A DNA stretch of 64,000 bases from an uncultured Acetatifactor sp. (GCA_944384205.1 CALWSL010000009.1:62001-126000); one strand, 5' to 3'. Positions 15,044 through 24,525 are shown, numbered from the stretch's first letter. Program-made: numbers and translations. Notes: generated by a model from the letters alone, not told the origin.

Positions 15044-16168
15044 ATGGATTTGGTAAGCTTAAGAGACAAGATAGATAGCATAGATTCCCAGATTGTCTCC
15101 CTGTATGAGGACAGAATGGATATCTGCCGTCAGGTTGCCGAGTACAAAATTGAGACAGGCAAAAAGGTTTTTGATAAACAGAGGGAGCAGGAAAAAATAG
15201 CAAAGGTAAAATCCCTGACCCATAATGAGTTTAACAGCCATGGCATTGAAGAACTGTTCGAGCAGATTATGTCCATGAGCCGTAAGCTGCAATATCAGCT
15301 TCTGGCAGAGCACGGAAGCCTGGGAAAGCTTCCCTTTATCGGTGTGGACGAACTGGAGACAAAGAAAGCCCGTGTGGTATTCCAGGGAGCGGACGGTGCC
15401 TATTCCCAGGCGGCGATGATGCAGTACTTCGGGGAAGAGGTGAACAGCTTTCATGTGGATACTTTCCGGGATGCCATGAGTGCCATTGATGAAGGCAGTG
15501 CAGATTTTGCGGTGCTTCCCATTGAGAATTCCACGGCGGGAATTGTCAATGAGATTTATGACCTGTTAGTAGAGTTTGAGAATTACATTGTAGGGGAGCA
15601 GATTATTAAAATTGAGCATTGCCTGCTGGGTGTGCCGGGAGCCCGGATAGAGGATATCCGGACTGTCTATTCCCATCCCCAGTCCCTGATGCAGAGTGCG
15701 AAATTTCTGGATAATCATGAATGGCGGCAGATTAGTATGCAGAATAATGCCTTTGCCGCAAAAAAGGTCGCGGATGAGAAAAATAAGACCCAGGCAGCCA
15801 TCGCCAGCGAACATGCCGGTAAGCTTTATGGTTTGGAGGTGCTGAAAAAGGGCGTAAACAACTCCGGTACGAATTCCACCCGTTTTATCATTGTAACCAA
15901 TCAGAAGATTTTCAGGAAGGACGCCCACAAAATCAGCATATGTCTTGAGGTGCCTCATGAGAGCGGTTCTCTTTATCATATGCTGTCCCACTTTATTTAC
16001 AACAATCTGAACATGACGAAGATTGAGAGCCGTCCTATCGAGGACCGGAACTGGGAATACCGGTTTTTTATTGATTTTGAGGGGAATCTGGCGGACAGTT
16101 CTGTGAAGAACGCCCTGCGCGGACTTCGGGATGAAGCGAGAAACATGAAGATTTTGGGAAATTATTAA
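15044..16168 (+). CDS. pheA: Bifunctional chorismate mutase / prephenate dehydratase
   Basis: PheA converts chorismate to prephenate and on to phenylpyruvate for phenylalanine synthesis. The 374-residue protein has an AroQ chorismate mutase domain (about 1-90: LRDKIDSIDSQIVSLYEDRM). A prephenate dehydratase domain follows (about 108-290: VVFQGADGAYSQAAM, PIENSTAGIVNEIYD, and GTNSTRFIIV with the catalytic T-R-F). A C-terminal ACT domain has the phenylalanine-binding KIESRP. ATG 15044 follows AAAAGAGG and matches the usual start of the mutase domain. The ACT motif implies feedback inhibition by Phe. A DUF815 gene follows after 18 bases. Confidence 0.96.
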   Translation: MDLVSLRDKIDSIDSQIVSLYEDRMDICRQVAEYKIETGKKVFDKQREQEKIAKVKSLTHNEFNSHGIEELFEQIMSMSRKLQYQLLAEHGSLGKLPFIGVDELETKKARVVFQGADGAYSQAAMMQYFGEEVNSFHVDTFRDAMSAIDEGSADFAVLPIENSTAGIVNEIYDLLVEFENYIVGEQIIKIEHCLLGVPGARIEDIRTVYSHPQSLMQSAKFLDNHEWRQISMQNNAFAAKKVADEKNKTQAAIASEHAGKLYGLEVLKKGVNNSGTNSTRFIIVTNQKIFRKDAHKISICLEVPHESGSLYHMLSHFIYNNLNMTKIESRPIEDRNWEYRFFIDFEGNLADSSVKNALRGLRDEARNMKILGNY

Positions 16169-16186
16169 GCAAAGAAGGCAGACAAA

Positions 16187-17473
16187 ATGAGAGAACAGGA
16201 ACTGATTGTATACAGAAATTTTGAGGACGGAGAGCTTTTGTATGATATGGCATGGCTGATGTCCCATTATGAGGATGAATATTATAATGAAGAGGATATG
16301 GCGGCGCTTTTCTATGACTGTATTCACCGTCTGATAGATTTGGCGGGAAATTACGGCTTCCACGGCAATCTGTGGCACTGCTATCTGGCAAATCTGCTTG
16401 TGAATAATGAAAACAGCTATAGCTGCGGCTGTGAGATTCGAGGTGAGATAGAGGGAACCATCAATCAGGCGGCGTTGCACGATATTGTAATTTTTAAGGA
16501 GTTTTATGATTTTGATTTTAAACCTGTTATGGAGAGACTTCATGTGCCGGAGTTTTCGCTGATTGAAAACTATGAGAGCAGCAGGCAGGAGAGCAAGGTC
16601 TATAATACCAGAATCTGCGCAAGAATCTGTGAGCTGGCAGAAAAATTTTGTATGGATCATACGCCGGAGGAAATGAAGGGTACGCTGACACAGTTTTATA
16701 AAGAATACGGTGTGGGAAAATTCGGTCTGCACAAATCCTTCCGCATCGCTCATGATGAAAACGGCGTACATATAGAGCCGATTTTAAACATTGCCCATGT
16801 CCGTCTGGATGATTTAGTGGGATACGAGCTGCCCAAAAAGAAGCTGATAGAGAATACCGAGGCGTTTGTAAACGGAAAAAAGGCGAACAACTGCCTGCTG
16901 TTTGGCGATGCCGGAACAGGGAAGTCCTCCTCCATCAAAGCCATTGCCAACGAATACTATGACAGGGGACTTCGCATTATTGAGGTATATAAGCATCAGT
17001 TCCAGGATTTGAATGAGGTAATCGCTCAGATTAAGAAGCGCAATTATAAGTTTATTATCTATATGGACGACTTAAGCTTTGAGGAATTTGAAATTGAGTA
17101 CAAATACCTGAAAGCGGTTATTGAAGGGGGACTGGAGAAAAAGCCGGAAAATGTGCTGATTTATGCCACCTCCAACCGCCGCCATCTGATTCGTGAGAAC
17201 TACAGCGATAAGGAGGAGGTAAGGCAGGATATGCACACCAGTGATACCGTACAGGAGAAGCTTTCACTGGTATATCGTTTTGGTGTAACTATTTACTTTG
17301 GAGCGCCCAACAAGAAGGAGTTCCAGAACATTGTGAAGGTCCTGGCAGAGCGGCATGGCGTCACAATGCCCGAAGAGGAGCTTTTGCTGGAGGCTAACAG
17401 ATGGGAGCTTTCCCACGGCGGACTGTCAGGAAGAAGCGCACAGCAGTTCATTGATTATCTGCTGGGGAAATAA
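16187..17473 (+). CDS. DUF815 family ATP-binding protein (AAA+)
   Basis: A 428-residue AAA+-like ATPase. The C-terminal half is DUF815: NAHVRLDD-like LVGYELPKKKLIENTEAFVNG, Walker A LLFGDAGTGKSSSIKAI, Walker B KFIIYMDDLSFEEFE, a sensor ATSNRRHLI, and a final GLSGRSAQQFIDYL. The N-terminal 190 residues are a helical extension typical of the clostridial members. It lies 18 bases downstream of pheA and 23 bases upstream of ppx, so it is likely co-transcribed. The cellular function of DUF815 proteins is not established to my knowledge. Confidence 0.88.
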   Translation: MREQELIVYRNFEDGELLYDMAWLMSHYEDEYYNEEDMAALFYDCIHRLIDLAGNYGFHGNLWHCYLANLLVNNENSYSCGCEIRGEIEGTINQAALHDIVIFKEFYDFDFKPVMERLHVPEFSLIENYESSRQESKVYNTRICARICELAEKFCMDHTPEEMKGTLTQFYKEYGVGKFGLHKSFRIAHDENGVHIEPILNIAHVRLDDLVGYELPKKKLIENTEAFVNGKKANNCLLFGDAGTGKSSSIKAIANEYYDRGLRIIEVYKHQFQDLNEVIAQIKKRNYKFIIYMDDLSFEEFEIEYKYLKAVIEGGLEKKPENVLIYATSNRRHLIRENYSDKEEVRQDMHTSDTVQEKLSLVYRFGVTIYFGAPNKKEFQNIVKVLAERHGVTMPEEELLLEANRWELSHGGLSGRSAQQFIDYLLGK

Positions 17474-17496
17474 ATTGAGAGGAATGGAGTGAGCGT

Positions 17497-19038
17497 ATGA
17501 GTATCAAAACCTTTGCAGCGATTGATGTGGGCAGTTTTGAACTGTCGATGAAAATATTTGAATTTTCCGGAAAAAACAATATGCGTGAGATTGATTATAT
17601 CAAACAGCGTCTTGACCTGGGCAGCGATACTTATGCAGCCGGAAAAATCAGCAACGAGAAGGTGGATGAGCTGTGCAGAACCCTGAAGGAGTTTGCTGCC
17701 GTTATGGCTTCTTATAAGGTGGAAGCCTATCGTGCTTATGGTACCAGTGCGATACGGGAGACAGAGAACTCGGCAATTCTGCTTGACCAGATTGCACAGA
17801 GAACAGGTATTCGTGTGGAGGTGTTAAGCAACTCCGAACAGCGTTTCTTAGATTACAAATCCATTGCTTCACAGGGGGAGAGCTTCCGCAAGTTTATCGA
17901 GCAGAATACGGCGATTGTAGATATCGGCGGCGGCAGTATTCAGCTATCCCTGTTTGAGAATGACACGCTGGTATCCACCCAGAATCTGCGTCTCGGTGTG
18001 CTCCGGATTCAGGAGCTGCTGCACCATGCCAGTACCAGAAACGGCAGGACAGAGGATTTAATTGACGAGATGGCGACGGCACAGCTTGCTACCTATAAGA
18101 AGCTGTATTTGAAGGAACATGAGATACAGAATATTATTGTCGTGGATGATTATATTTCGCCATGGGCACGGAAAAGAGCCGGAAAGTCCGGTGCGCAGGC
18201 AATGATTAATGTAGGAGATTTTGAGACCCTTTTACAGATGCTTCGCAGCAAAAGCACAACGGAGATTGCAAAGCTTATGGATATCATGGAGGAAAAGGTT
18301 CCTCTTGTGTTAATCAGCGCAGTGCTGACCAGAAGAATTGCGCTTCTTATGGGGGCTGACTGTATCTGGGCGCCGGGAGTGACGTTGTGTGACGGTATCG
18401 CCTATGAATATGCTGAAAAAAATAAGATGTTCAAGGGAGAGCATGATTTTGAGAAGGATATTATCGCCTGTGCGGTGAATATCAGCAAGCGGTATATGGG
18501 AAGCAAGAAAAGAGCGGAGACGCTCGAGAAACTGTCGACCACAATTTTTGACAGCATGAAAAAGGTGCACGGATTGGGAAAAAGGGAGAGACTTTACCTG
18601 AGAATTGCGGCGATTCTTCACGACTGCGGAAAATATGTCAGTATGGTAAATATAGGAGAGACCTCTTATAATATTATTATGGCAACGGAAATGATTGGCT
18701 TGTCCCATATGGAACGGGAAATTGTAGCCAATATTGTCCGCTTTAATCACAGTAGCTTTCAGTATTACGGACAGCCGGGAATGAGCGGAATTGACAGGGA
18801 TTCCTATCTGGTGGTGGCAAAGCTGACAGCTATTTTGCGCCTGGCAAACAGCTTAGACCGCAGCCACAAGCAGAAATTAAAGGGCTTAAAGGCGAGCCTG
18901 CAGGAAAACGAACTGATTCTGAATGTGGAGACACAGGAGGATATCACATTGGAAACATGTTTCTTTGACCAAAGATGCGAGTTCTTTACCGAGGTATTCA
19001 GTATTACGCCGGTATTGAAGCAGAAAAAGAATTTTTAG
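17497..19038 (+). CDS. ppx: Ppx/GppA family exopolyphosphatase with HD domain
   Basis: Ppx/GppA enzymes hydrolyse inorganic polyphosphate or convert pppGpp to ppGpp. The 513-residue protein begins with the actin-like ATPase fold (AAIDVGSFELSMKIFEF, then AYGTSAIRETENS, then TAIVDIGGGSIQLSLF, the phosphate loops). It ends with an HD-type domain (RIAAILHDCGKYVS ... FNHSSF) as in long Ppx proteins. It lies 11 bases upstream of ppk, so polyphosphate synthesis and breakdown are encoded together; this supports Ppx over GppA. GGAG lies upstream of ATG 17497. Confidence 0.92.
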   Translation: MSIKTFAAIDVGSFELSMKIFEFSGKNNMREIDYIKQRLDLGSDTYAAGKISNEKVDELCRTLKEFAAVMASYKVEAYRAYGTSAIRETENSAILLDQIAQRTGIRVEVLSNSEQRFLDYKSIASQGESFRKFIEQNTAIVDIGGGSIQLSLFENDTLVSTQNLRLGVLRIQELLHHASTRNGRTEDLIDEMATAQLATYKKLYLKEHEIQNIIVVDDYISPWARKRAGKSGAQAMINVGDFETLLQMLRSKSTTEIAKLMDIMEEKVPLVLISAVLTRRIALLMGADCIWAPGVTLCDGIAYEYAEKNKMFKGEHDFEKDIIACAVNISKRYMGSKKRAETLEKLSTTIFDSMKKVHGLGKRERLYLRIAAILHDCGKYVSMVNIGETSYNIIMATEMIGLSHMEREIVANIVRFNHSSFQYYGQPGMSGIDRDSYLVVAKLTAILRLANSLDRSHKQKLKGLKASLQENELILNVETQEDITLETCFFDQRCEFFTEVFSITPVLKQKKNF

Positions 19039-19049
19039 GAGGCGGAAAT

Positions 19050-21176
19050 ATGGCAGAGAAAGAATTTAAGAATCCGGAATATTATGTAAACAGAGAATTA
19101 AGCTGGGTATTATTTAATCATAGAGTATTAAATGAAGCAAGGGACAGAAATATCCCTTTGTTTGAGCGTTTAAAATTTTTAAGCATTACTGCTTCCAATC
19201 TGGATGAGTTTTTTATGATAAGGGTGGCATCCTTAAAGGATATGGTAAACGCAGGATATGAGAAGCCCGATATTGCAGGGCTAACGCCTACTGAGCAGTT
19301 AAAGAGGCTGCATTTGGCGATTCATGAGCTGGTGGAGCTGCAGTATTCCACCTATAACCGCTCTCTGCTGCCTTTGCTTGAAAAGAACGGGCTTCATATT
19401 ATCAGGCATCATGAGCATCTGACGGAGGAAGAGGCGGAATATGTAGACCGTTATTTTGAGGATAATGTATATCCCGTGCTTACCCCTATGGCGGTGGATT
19501 CCTCCAGACCGTTTCCTCTGATTCGCAATAAATCACTGAATATCGGCGCTATGGTGCGGAAAAAGAATAATGAGGAGGAATTGGAATTTGCAACGGTGCA
19601 GGTGCCCAGCGTGCTTGCCCGTGTGGTAGAGATTCCTTCCGAGGGAGATATCAGGAAGGTAATTCTGCTGGAGGAAATTATTGAGCGCAATATTCAGAAA
19701 TTATTCCTGAATTATCATATTGTGTGCGCCCATCCTTTCCGTATCATGAGAAATGCGGATTTAACTATCGAGGAGGATGAGGCGGCGGATTTATTAAAGG
19801 AGATTGAGAAACAGATAAAGAAACGTCAGTGGGGAGAAGCCATCCGCCTTGAAGTGGAGGAGAACATTGACAGTCATCTTCTGAAAATAATTAAAAAAGA
19901 GCTTCGGATAGAAGAACAGAATATTTACGAGATCGACGGTCCCCTTGATTTAACTGTTTTAATGAAGCTGTATGGTTTGGACGGCTTTCACCATTTAAAG
20001 ACACCAAAATTTGAACCCCAGCAGGTGCCTGAGCTGCCTACGGGCTGCGATATTTTTGAGGAAATCAGAAAAGGGGATATCCTGCTGCATCATCCGTATC
20101 AGTCCTTTACTCCCGTGGTAGACTTTATCAGACAGGCGGCAAGGAACCCGGAGGTGTTGGCAATCAAGCAGACCCTTTACCGTGTCAGCGGCAATTCTCC
20201 GATTATTGCCGCATTGGCGCAGGCAGCGGAGAACGGCAAGCAGGTTACGGTTCTGGTGGAATTAAAGGCTCGTTTTGATGAGGAAAATAATATCGTATGG
20301 GCAAGAATGCTGGAAAAAGCAGGCTGTCACGTTATTTACGGTCTGGTGGGCTTAAAGACCCACAGTAAGATTACGCTGGTAGTCAGAAGAGAGGAGGACG
20401 GCATCCGCAGATATGTACATCTGGGAACGGGCAACTATAATGACGCCACGGCAAAGCTGTACACCGATGTGGGTATGCTGACCTGCTCCGAGCCTATCGG
20501 CGAGGATGCAACCGCTGTATTTAACATGCTGTCAGGGTATTCCGAGCCGCTATTCTGGAATAAGCTTTCACTGGCACCGCTGTGGCTGAAGGATAAGTTC
20601 CTGTATCTGATTGGAAGGGAGAAAAAGTATGCGGAGGAGGGGCGTCCCGCGCATATCATTGCAAAGATGAATTCCCTTTGCGACAGAGATATTATAGCGG
20701 CGCTTTATGAGGCAAGTGCGGCAGGCGTTAAGATTGATTTGATTGTGCGCGGTATCTGTTGTCTGCGGGTCGGCATTCCCGGTGTCAGCGAAAATATTAC
20801 CGTGCGTTCCATTGTGGGAAATTTTCTGGAGCACAGTCGTATTTTCTACTTTGAAAATGACGAGCATTACGAGATTTACTGCGGCAGTGCAGACTGGATG
20901 CCCCGTAATCTGGAACGCCGCGTGGAAATTCTCTTCCCTGTGGACAGACCGGAACTGAAGGAAGAGCTGTTTCACATTCTGCAGAACCAGTTAAAGGATA
21001 CGGTCAAGGCGTCCGTTCTGCAGCCTGACGGCACCTACAGTAAGGTAAAGAAGAGAGGAAAACAGGTATTTAATTCTCAGGATGCGTTCTGTGAAGAGGC
21101 AAAACGGAAGGCGATGGCGCTGAAGGAAGAGTCTGCTTTGGACACCAGAACGTTTAAGCCGGAGATGCACCAATAA
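19050..21176 (+). CDS. ppk1: Polyphosphate kinase 1
   Basis: PPK1 reversibly polymerises the ATP gamma-phosphate into polyphosphate. The 708-residue protein shows the N-terminal domain (YYVNRELSWVLFNHRVLNEA and SITASNLDEFFMIRVASLKDM), the head domain, and two phospholipase-D-like catalytic domains. The autophosphorylated histidine lies in GLKTHSKITLVVRRE, a second conserved His in LEHSRIFYFEND, and the ATP site in KQTLYRVSGNSPI. ATG 19050 has AGGAGG about 8 bases upstream; a longer open frame into ppx is not used. Length is typical (about 690-720). Confidence 0.96.
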   Translation: MAEKEFKNPEYYVNRELSWVLFNHRVLNEARDRNIPLFERLKFLSITASNLDEFFMIRVASLKDMVNAGYEKPDIAGLTPTEQLKRLHLAIHELVELQYSTYNRSLLPLLEKNGLHIIRHHEHLTEEEAEYVDRYFEDNVYPVLTPMAVDSSRPFPLIRNKSLNIGAMVRKKNNEEELEFATVQVPSVLARVVEIPSEGDIRKVILLEEIIERNIQKLFLNYHIVCAHPFRIMRNADLTIEEDEAADLLKEIEKQIKKRQWGEAIRLEVEENIDSHLLKIIKKELRIEEQNIYEIDGPLDLTVLMKLYGLDGFHHLKTPKFEPQQVPELPTGCDIFEEIRKGDILLHHPYQSFTPVVDFIRQAARNPEVLAIKQTLYRVSGNSPIIAALAQAAENGKQVTVLVELKARFDEENNIVWARMLEKAGCHVIYGLVGLKTHSKITLVVRREEDGIRRYVHLGTGNYNDATAKLYTDVGMLTCSEPIGEDATAVFNMLSGYSEPLFWNKLSLAPLWLKDKFLYLIGREKKYAEEGRPAHIIAKMNSLCDRDIIAALYEASAAGVKIDLIVRGICCLRVGIPGVSENITVRSIVGNFLEHSRIFYFENDEHYEIYCGSADWMPRNLERRVEILFPVDRPELKEELFHILQNQLKDTVKASVLQPDGTYSKVKKRGKQVFNSQDAFCEEAKRKAMALKEESALDTRTFKPEMHQ

Positions 21177-21203
21177 TTCATTCAGGAAAGGTAGAAAAGT
21201 CAA

Positions 21204-21731
21204 ATGGAGATTATATTGGCGTCTGCGTCACCCCGCAGAAAGGAGCTGCTTGCGCAGATTGGTCTGGAATTTCAGATTCAAGTCAGTCATGTGGAGGAGA
21301 AGATTACCGCCACGCTGCCCCAACGTATCGTGGAGGAGTTGTCCTCCCAGAAAGCGGAAGCAGTGCTGCAGAGTATTCCTGCAGGTAAGGAAGTGCTGGT
21401 GATTGGTGCGGATACGATTGTGGCGTTGGGACACAGGATTCTTGGAAAACCTGTCAGCGAGGCAGATGCCGTAAACATGTTAGGCATACTCCAGGGACAG
21501 ACTCATGAGGTATATACCGGTGTAACCTTATTGCACCGAAGCGCAGCGGCTTGGGGCGGAAACGTGGAGCGGAAGGTTTTTCATGAGGTTACGAAGGTTT
21601 ATTTTTATCCGATGACGGAGCAGGAAATTGCTGAATATGTGTCCACGGGGGACCCGCTGGACAAGGCGGGAGCTTACGGCATTCAGGGGTTATGTGCAAG
21701 ATATATTAAAGGGATTTGGGGGGGATTATAA
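21204..21731 (+). CDS. maf: Maf family nucleoside-triphosphate pyrophosphatase, 3' end frameshifted
   Basis: Maf proteins hydrolyse non-canonical or excess NTPs (dTTP/UTP class) and affect septation. ILASASPRRKELL at the N-terminus, the VIGADTIVALGHRILGKP core and the STGDPLDKAGAYGIQG motif are all present. The frame then reads KGIWGGL and stops at 21731. If the run of seven G at 21718-21724 had six, the frame would continue GDYNNVVGLPVGRLYQEAKE and stop at 21787-21789, directly against the next ATG at 21790, which is exactly the conserved Maf C-terminus. I therefore see a one-base frameshift in a homopolymer, either real or a sequencing error. Catalytic residues lie upstream of the shift. 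Confidence 0.88.
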   Translation: MEIILASASPRRKELLAQIGLEFQIQVSHVEEKITATLPQRIVEELSSQKAEAVLQSIPAGKEVLVIGADTIVALGHRILGKPVSEADAVNMLGILQGQTHEVYTGVTLLHRSAAAWGGNVERKVFHEVTKVYFYPMTEQEIAEYVSTGDPLDKAGAYGIQGLCARYIKGIWGGL

Positions 21732-21789
21732 TAATGTGGTAGGTCTGCCGGTGGGCAGGCTTTATCAGGAAGCAAAGGAATGGTTATAA

Positions 21790-22440
21790 ATGAAAAAGGC
21801 AGTAATCTTTGATTTGGACGGAACCCTTTCCGATTCCATTCAGAGCATAAAACGTTGCGGAGACGAGACGGTGGCAGTCTGGGGATATGGTCCGTTTGAC
21901 GTGGAGCAGTATAAATATTTTGTAGGGGACGGTGCGGCAAATCTGGTGAAGAGAATGCTTTTGGCAGCAGGGGATAAGGAACTGGTGCATTTTGAAGAGG
22001 CATTTGCACGTTATAAAGAGTTGTTTCGCGAGGGCTGTATGTACAAAGTGAAGCCCTATGACGGAATTCCGGAGCTTCTGGCTGCTCTTAAGGAGAAGGG
22101 CATCCGCATTGCCGTTTTGTCAAATAAGCCTCATGCAGAGACTGTCAATGTAATAGAAACTTTGTTTGGAACAGGCTACTTTGATGTGATTCAGGGGCAA
22201 AAGGAGAATGTGGCAATCAAGCCCAGTGCGGAAGGGGTATTTCAGATTTTGAAGCAGCTTAACCTGTCTGCGTCGGATATTCTTTATCTGGGTGATACCT
22301 CCACGGATATGCAGACCGGAAAAAATGCCGGAGCTTTTACGGTAGGAGCGCTTTGGGGATTTCGGGATCGCAAGGAGCTGGAAGAGAATCATGCGGACGC
22401 GGTGATAGAGCACCCGTTACAGCTCTTAAAATATTTGTAA
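21790..22440 (+). CDS. HAD hydrolase, phosphoglycolate-phosphatase-like
   Basis: A 216-residue HAD-superfamily phosphatase of the Gph/PGMB group. Motif I is FDLDGTLSDSI with the nucleophile D9 and acid D11, motif II VLSNKP, motif III the lysine of AIKPSAEGV, and motif IV LYLGDTSTDMQTGKNAG. The cap is the helical C1 type. Such enzymes dephosphorylate 2-phosphoglycolate or related small phosphates; the substrate cannot be assigned here. It abuts the repaired maf frame with no gap and uses a ribosome site inside the maf 3' end, so it is co-expressed with maf. Confidence 0.88.
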   Translation: MKKAVIFDLDGTLSDSIQSIKRCGDETVAVWGYGPFDVEQYKYFVGDGAANLVKRMLLAAGDKELVHFEEAFARYKELFREGCMYKVKPYDGIPELLAALKEKGIRIAVLSNKPHAETVNVIETLFGTGYFDVIQGQKENVAIKPSAEGVFQILKQLNLSASDILYLGDTSTDMQTGKNAGAFTVGALWGFRDRKELEENHADAVIEHPLQLLKYL

Positions 22441-22447
22441 GATGCTA

Positions 22448-22476
22448 TTGACGGGATGTGATAATCCTAATATGAT
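22448..22476 (+). promoter_or_regulatory. Promoter of the small acidic protein gene
   Basis: TTGACG (22448-22453), exactly 17 bases, TATGAT (22471-22476), 45 bases before the start codon. Confidence 0.6.
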
Positions 22477-22520
22477 GAGTGTAAGAAAAGTTATAATATT
22501 TGTCATAAGGAGGATTGCTT

Positions 22521-22784
22521 ATGAATGAATTTGATGATGCGGTACTGGAATGTTTTCTGGAAAATCAGTTACAGTTATTCCCGGAGACGGTTGCTGATTC
22601 CTTGGATGAGGCAGAGGAATTTCTGGAGGATTGCATGGCTGTCGTGGTAAATTCGGTAAACGAAGTGATTGCATTTTTTGAGGAGGAAGGCATTGATATG
22701 GAAGGCGCGTCAGGCGAGGAGATATTGGATGCTGATGAAGTGTTTGATGTGGGCGACGGCAGATACCTGATTGTAGAAGGTTAA
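22521..22784 (+). CDS. Small acidic conserved protein, function unknown
   Basis: An 87-residue, very acidic protein (many Glu/Asp) without membrane segments, signal peptide or cysteine clusters. It has the form FLENQLQLFPETVADSLDEA, EEFLEDCMAVVVNSVNEV, and an ending DVGDGRYLIVEG. I have the impression that similar short proteins are widespread in Lachnospiraceae and have sometimes been labelled glyoxalase, but I see no glyoxalase metal-binding motif and do not support that name. AAGGAGG lies 7 bases before ATG 22521. It has its own promoter (22448) and terminator (22795), consistent with a free-standing, well-expressed gene. Confidence 0.75.
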   Translation: MNEFDDAVLECFLENQLQLFPETVADSLDEAEEFLEDCMAVVVNSVNEVIAFFEEEGIDMEGASGEEILDADEVFDVGDGRYLIVEG

Positions 22785-22794
22785 GAAAAGACAA

Positions 22795-22826
22795 GGAATG
22801 AGATTTGGGTGTCTCATTCCTTTTTT
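22795..22826 (+). terminator. Rho-independent terminator of the small acidic protein gene
   Basis: GGAATGAGA (22795-22803) and TCTCATTCC (22812-22820) form a perfect 9-bp stem followed by six T. It lies between convergent genes. On the minus strand the tail is CTTGTCTTTTC, so it may also serve the PHP-HAD gene. Confidence 0.88.
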
Positions 22827-22839
22827 GCCGCATGGGCTA

Positions 22840-24525
22840 TTAGAAATACTTTCGCAGTATTTCCAGTAGCCCATCGTTATTGTTGTCTAGAGAGGTCACA
22901 ATGTCAGCGTTTTCCTTCACTTTCTCAGAAGCATTCTGCATGGCAATTCCAATGTGAGCGGTCTTAAGCATGGAGATGTCATTCTCGGCGTCTCCGGCGG
23001 CATAGGTATGGGCGCGGGAGAACGGAACAGTGTCGGTAAGAAAACGGATGGCGTTTCCTTTTCCGGCTTGAGCGGGTAAAATTTCCAAATACTGTTCGTT
23101 GGAAAAAATCATCTGGATACGGTCACCGCAGTAGGGGAGCAGACTGTCACGGAAACGTACCAGCGCTTCGTGGTCTGTCAGGTGGATAACCTGCAGTTTA
23201 TAGCTTCCCTGAGACAGCGTGGCGGCAATGTCCTGTACGTATTTTACCGGCATATGAATTCGTCTTGTATAGTAGCGCAGCTCTTCATTCATGGATCGGC
23301 ATACAATCTGGGACTTGGTGTAGCCGTGGATGTGGATGCCTGCTTCCTGTGCCCTGGATACGATATAGGCGATATCCTCCTGAGAGAGCAGGTGTTCCAA
23401 AATGGGTCTGTCCTCGTCGCAGTCATAAATTAATCCGCCGTTATTGGCAACGATAATCATGCCGGGATAAGAAATTTCGGCCTGCTCGCATACTTCCAGA
23501 ATGGCGGGCAGCGGTCTGCCGGAGGTCAGAATCAAATGGTGCCCGGCATCCGTTATCCGGTCTAATTCTCTTTTCATGGCGTCGCTTATAGTATTGTCAT
23601 CCCGAAGAAGCGTACCGTCCATATCCGTAAAAAGCAGCTTGCTCCGGCTTCGCTTGATATCACTTAACACGCCGCCCTGAACAATCAGGTTGCCGCGTCC
23701 CTTCGCCAAATCAAAACCGGGTTTATTGTCGCCGTGGAAATCGGAACCGCCGCTGAGAAGCAGGTGATATTTCTGGGCAAGATAACGCATCTGTCGTTCC
23801 TCGGTGGCAACATAAGTACTGTAAAGCGCTTCAATGCCCATAAGTCCGGCTTCCTTCAATTCTGCAACCAGCTTTTCCAGTTTGTCATCCGGCAGGCGGT
23901 AAAGAGCAGGATGTGCCAGAACGGGAATCCCATCCGCTGACAGTATCAACTCGATTGCCTGAAAGGGAGTAACCTTTTCACGGGGGACATAGCAGCTGCA
24001 GTGCTCCCCTACATAGCGGTCAAAGGCTTCCTTTATGCTTTTGACATAGCCGTGCCTAAGCATATACTGGGCATAATGGGCACGGGTAATTACCGAGCCG
24101 GGAAATTCCTCTGACAGCTTTTCATAGGTGACATCTATGCCCGCCTCCTGCAGTTTTGCGCACATTTTCTCGTTGCGCAGTGTGCGGGAATCGACAAAGC
24201 TTTGCAGCCGGGCGACAAAATCGGGATTTTTGTAATCAATATACAATCCCAGAATGTGAATATCTTTTCCTTCGTATTCCGTCGAAAATTCAATGCCGGG
24301 TACAACTTCAGGAACGGGATTGCGGGCAGAGACTTTTCCTGCCGCTTTGGCTTCCCGTCTCATTTTTTCTGCGTATTCTATGGCTTCCTCTAATCCGTCG
24401 ATGGTGTCATGATCCGTCAGTGCAAAAGCATAAAGTCTTTTTTGTCTGGCGTAATCCACCAGCTGGGTGGGAGTAAAGGTGCCGTCTGATTTTGTGGAGT
24501 GTACGTGTAAATCTATTATACTCAT
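22840..24525 (-). CDS. PHP phosphoesterase - Cof-type HAD phosphatase fusion
   Basis: A 561-residue two-domain protein. Residues about 1-285 are a PHP domain of the TrpH/YciV (RNase AM) type: IDLHVHSTKSDGTF (H7, H9), ALTDHDTIDGL, VPGIEFSTEY, VLAHPALYR and GGSDFHGDNKPG supply the metal ligands. Residues about 293-561 are a Cof-like HAD phosphatase: LLFTDMDGTLLRDDNTIS, ILTSGRPLPA, a C2 cap, and AAGDAENDISMLKTAHIGIAM. PHP enzymes of this class act on 3',5'-bisphosphonucleotides or short RNA 5' ends, and Cof enzymes on sugar phosphates or nucleotide-derived phosphates. Its ATG overlaps the stop of the upstream ABC-F gene by one base (TAATG), so translation is coupled. Confidence 0.9.
   Translation of the reverse strand: MSIIDLHVHSTKSDGTFTPTQLVDYARQKRLYAFALTDHDTIDGLEEAIEYAEKMRREAKAAGKVSARNPVPEVVPGIEFSTEYEGKDIHILGLYIDYKNPDFVARLQSFVDSRTLRNEKMCAKLQEAGIDVTYEKLSEEFPGSVITRAHYAQYMLRHGYVKSIKEAFDRYVGEHCSCYVPREKVTPFQAIELILSADGIPVLAHPALYRLPDDKLEKLVAELKEAGLMGIEALYSTYVATEERQMRYLAQKYHLLLSGGSDFHGDNKPGFDLAKGRGNLIVQGGVLSDIKRSRSKLLFTDMDGTLLRDDNTISDAMKRELDRITDAGHHLILTSGRPLPAILEVCEQAEISYPGMIIVANNGGLIYDCDEDRPILEHLLSQEDIAYIVSRAQEAGIHIHGYTKSQIVCRSMNEELRYYTRRIHMPVKYVQDIAATLSQGSYKLQVIHLTDHEALVRFRDSLLPYCGDRIQMIFSNEQYLEILPAQAGKGNAIRFLTDTVPFSRAHTYAAGDAENDISMLKTAHIGIAMQNASEKVKENADIVTSLDNNNDGLLEILRKYF

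Noticed and set aside
15566-16771. Long minus-strand frame over pheA and the DUF815 gene
   Set aside because: Composition is that of an antisense shadow; both + strand genes show complete conserved domains.
22521-22784. Glyoxalase label for the small acidic protein
   Set aside because: No glyoxalase metal-binding His/Glu motif or beta-alpha-beta-beta-beta pattern is visible in 87 residues.
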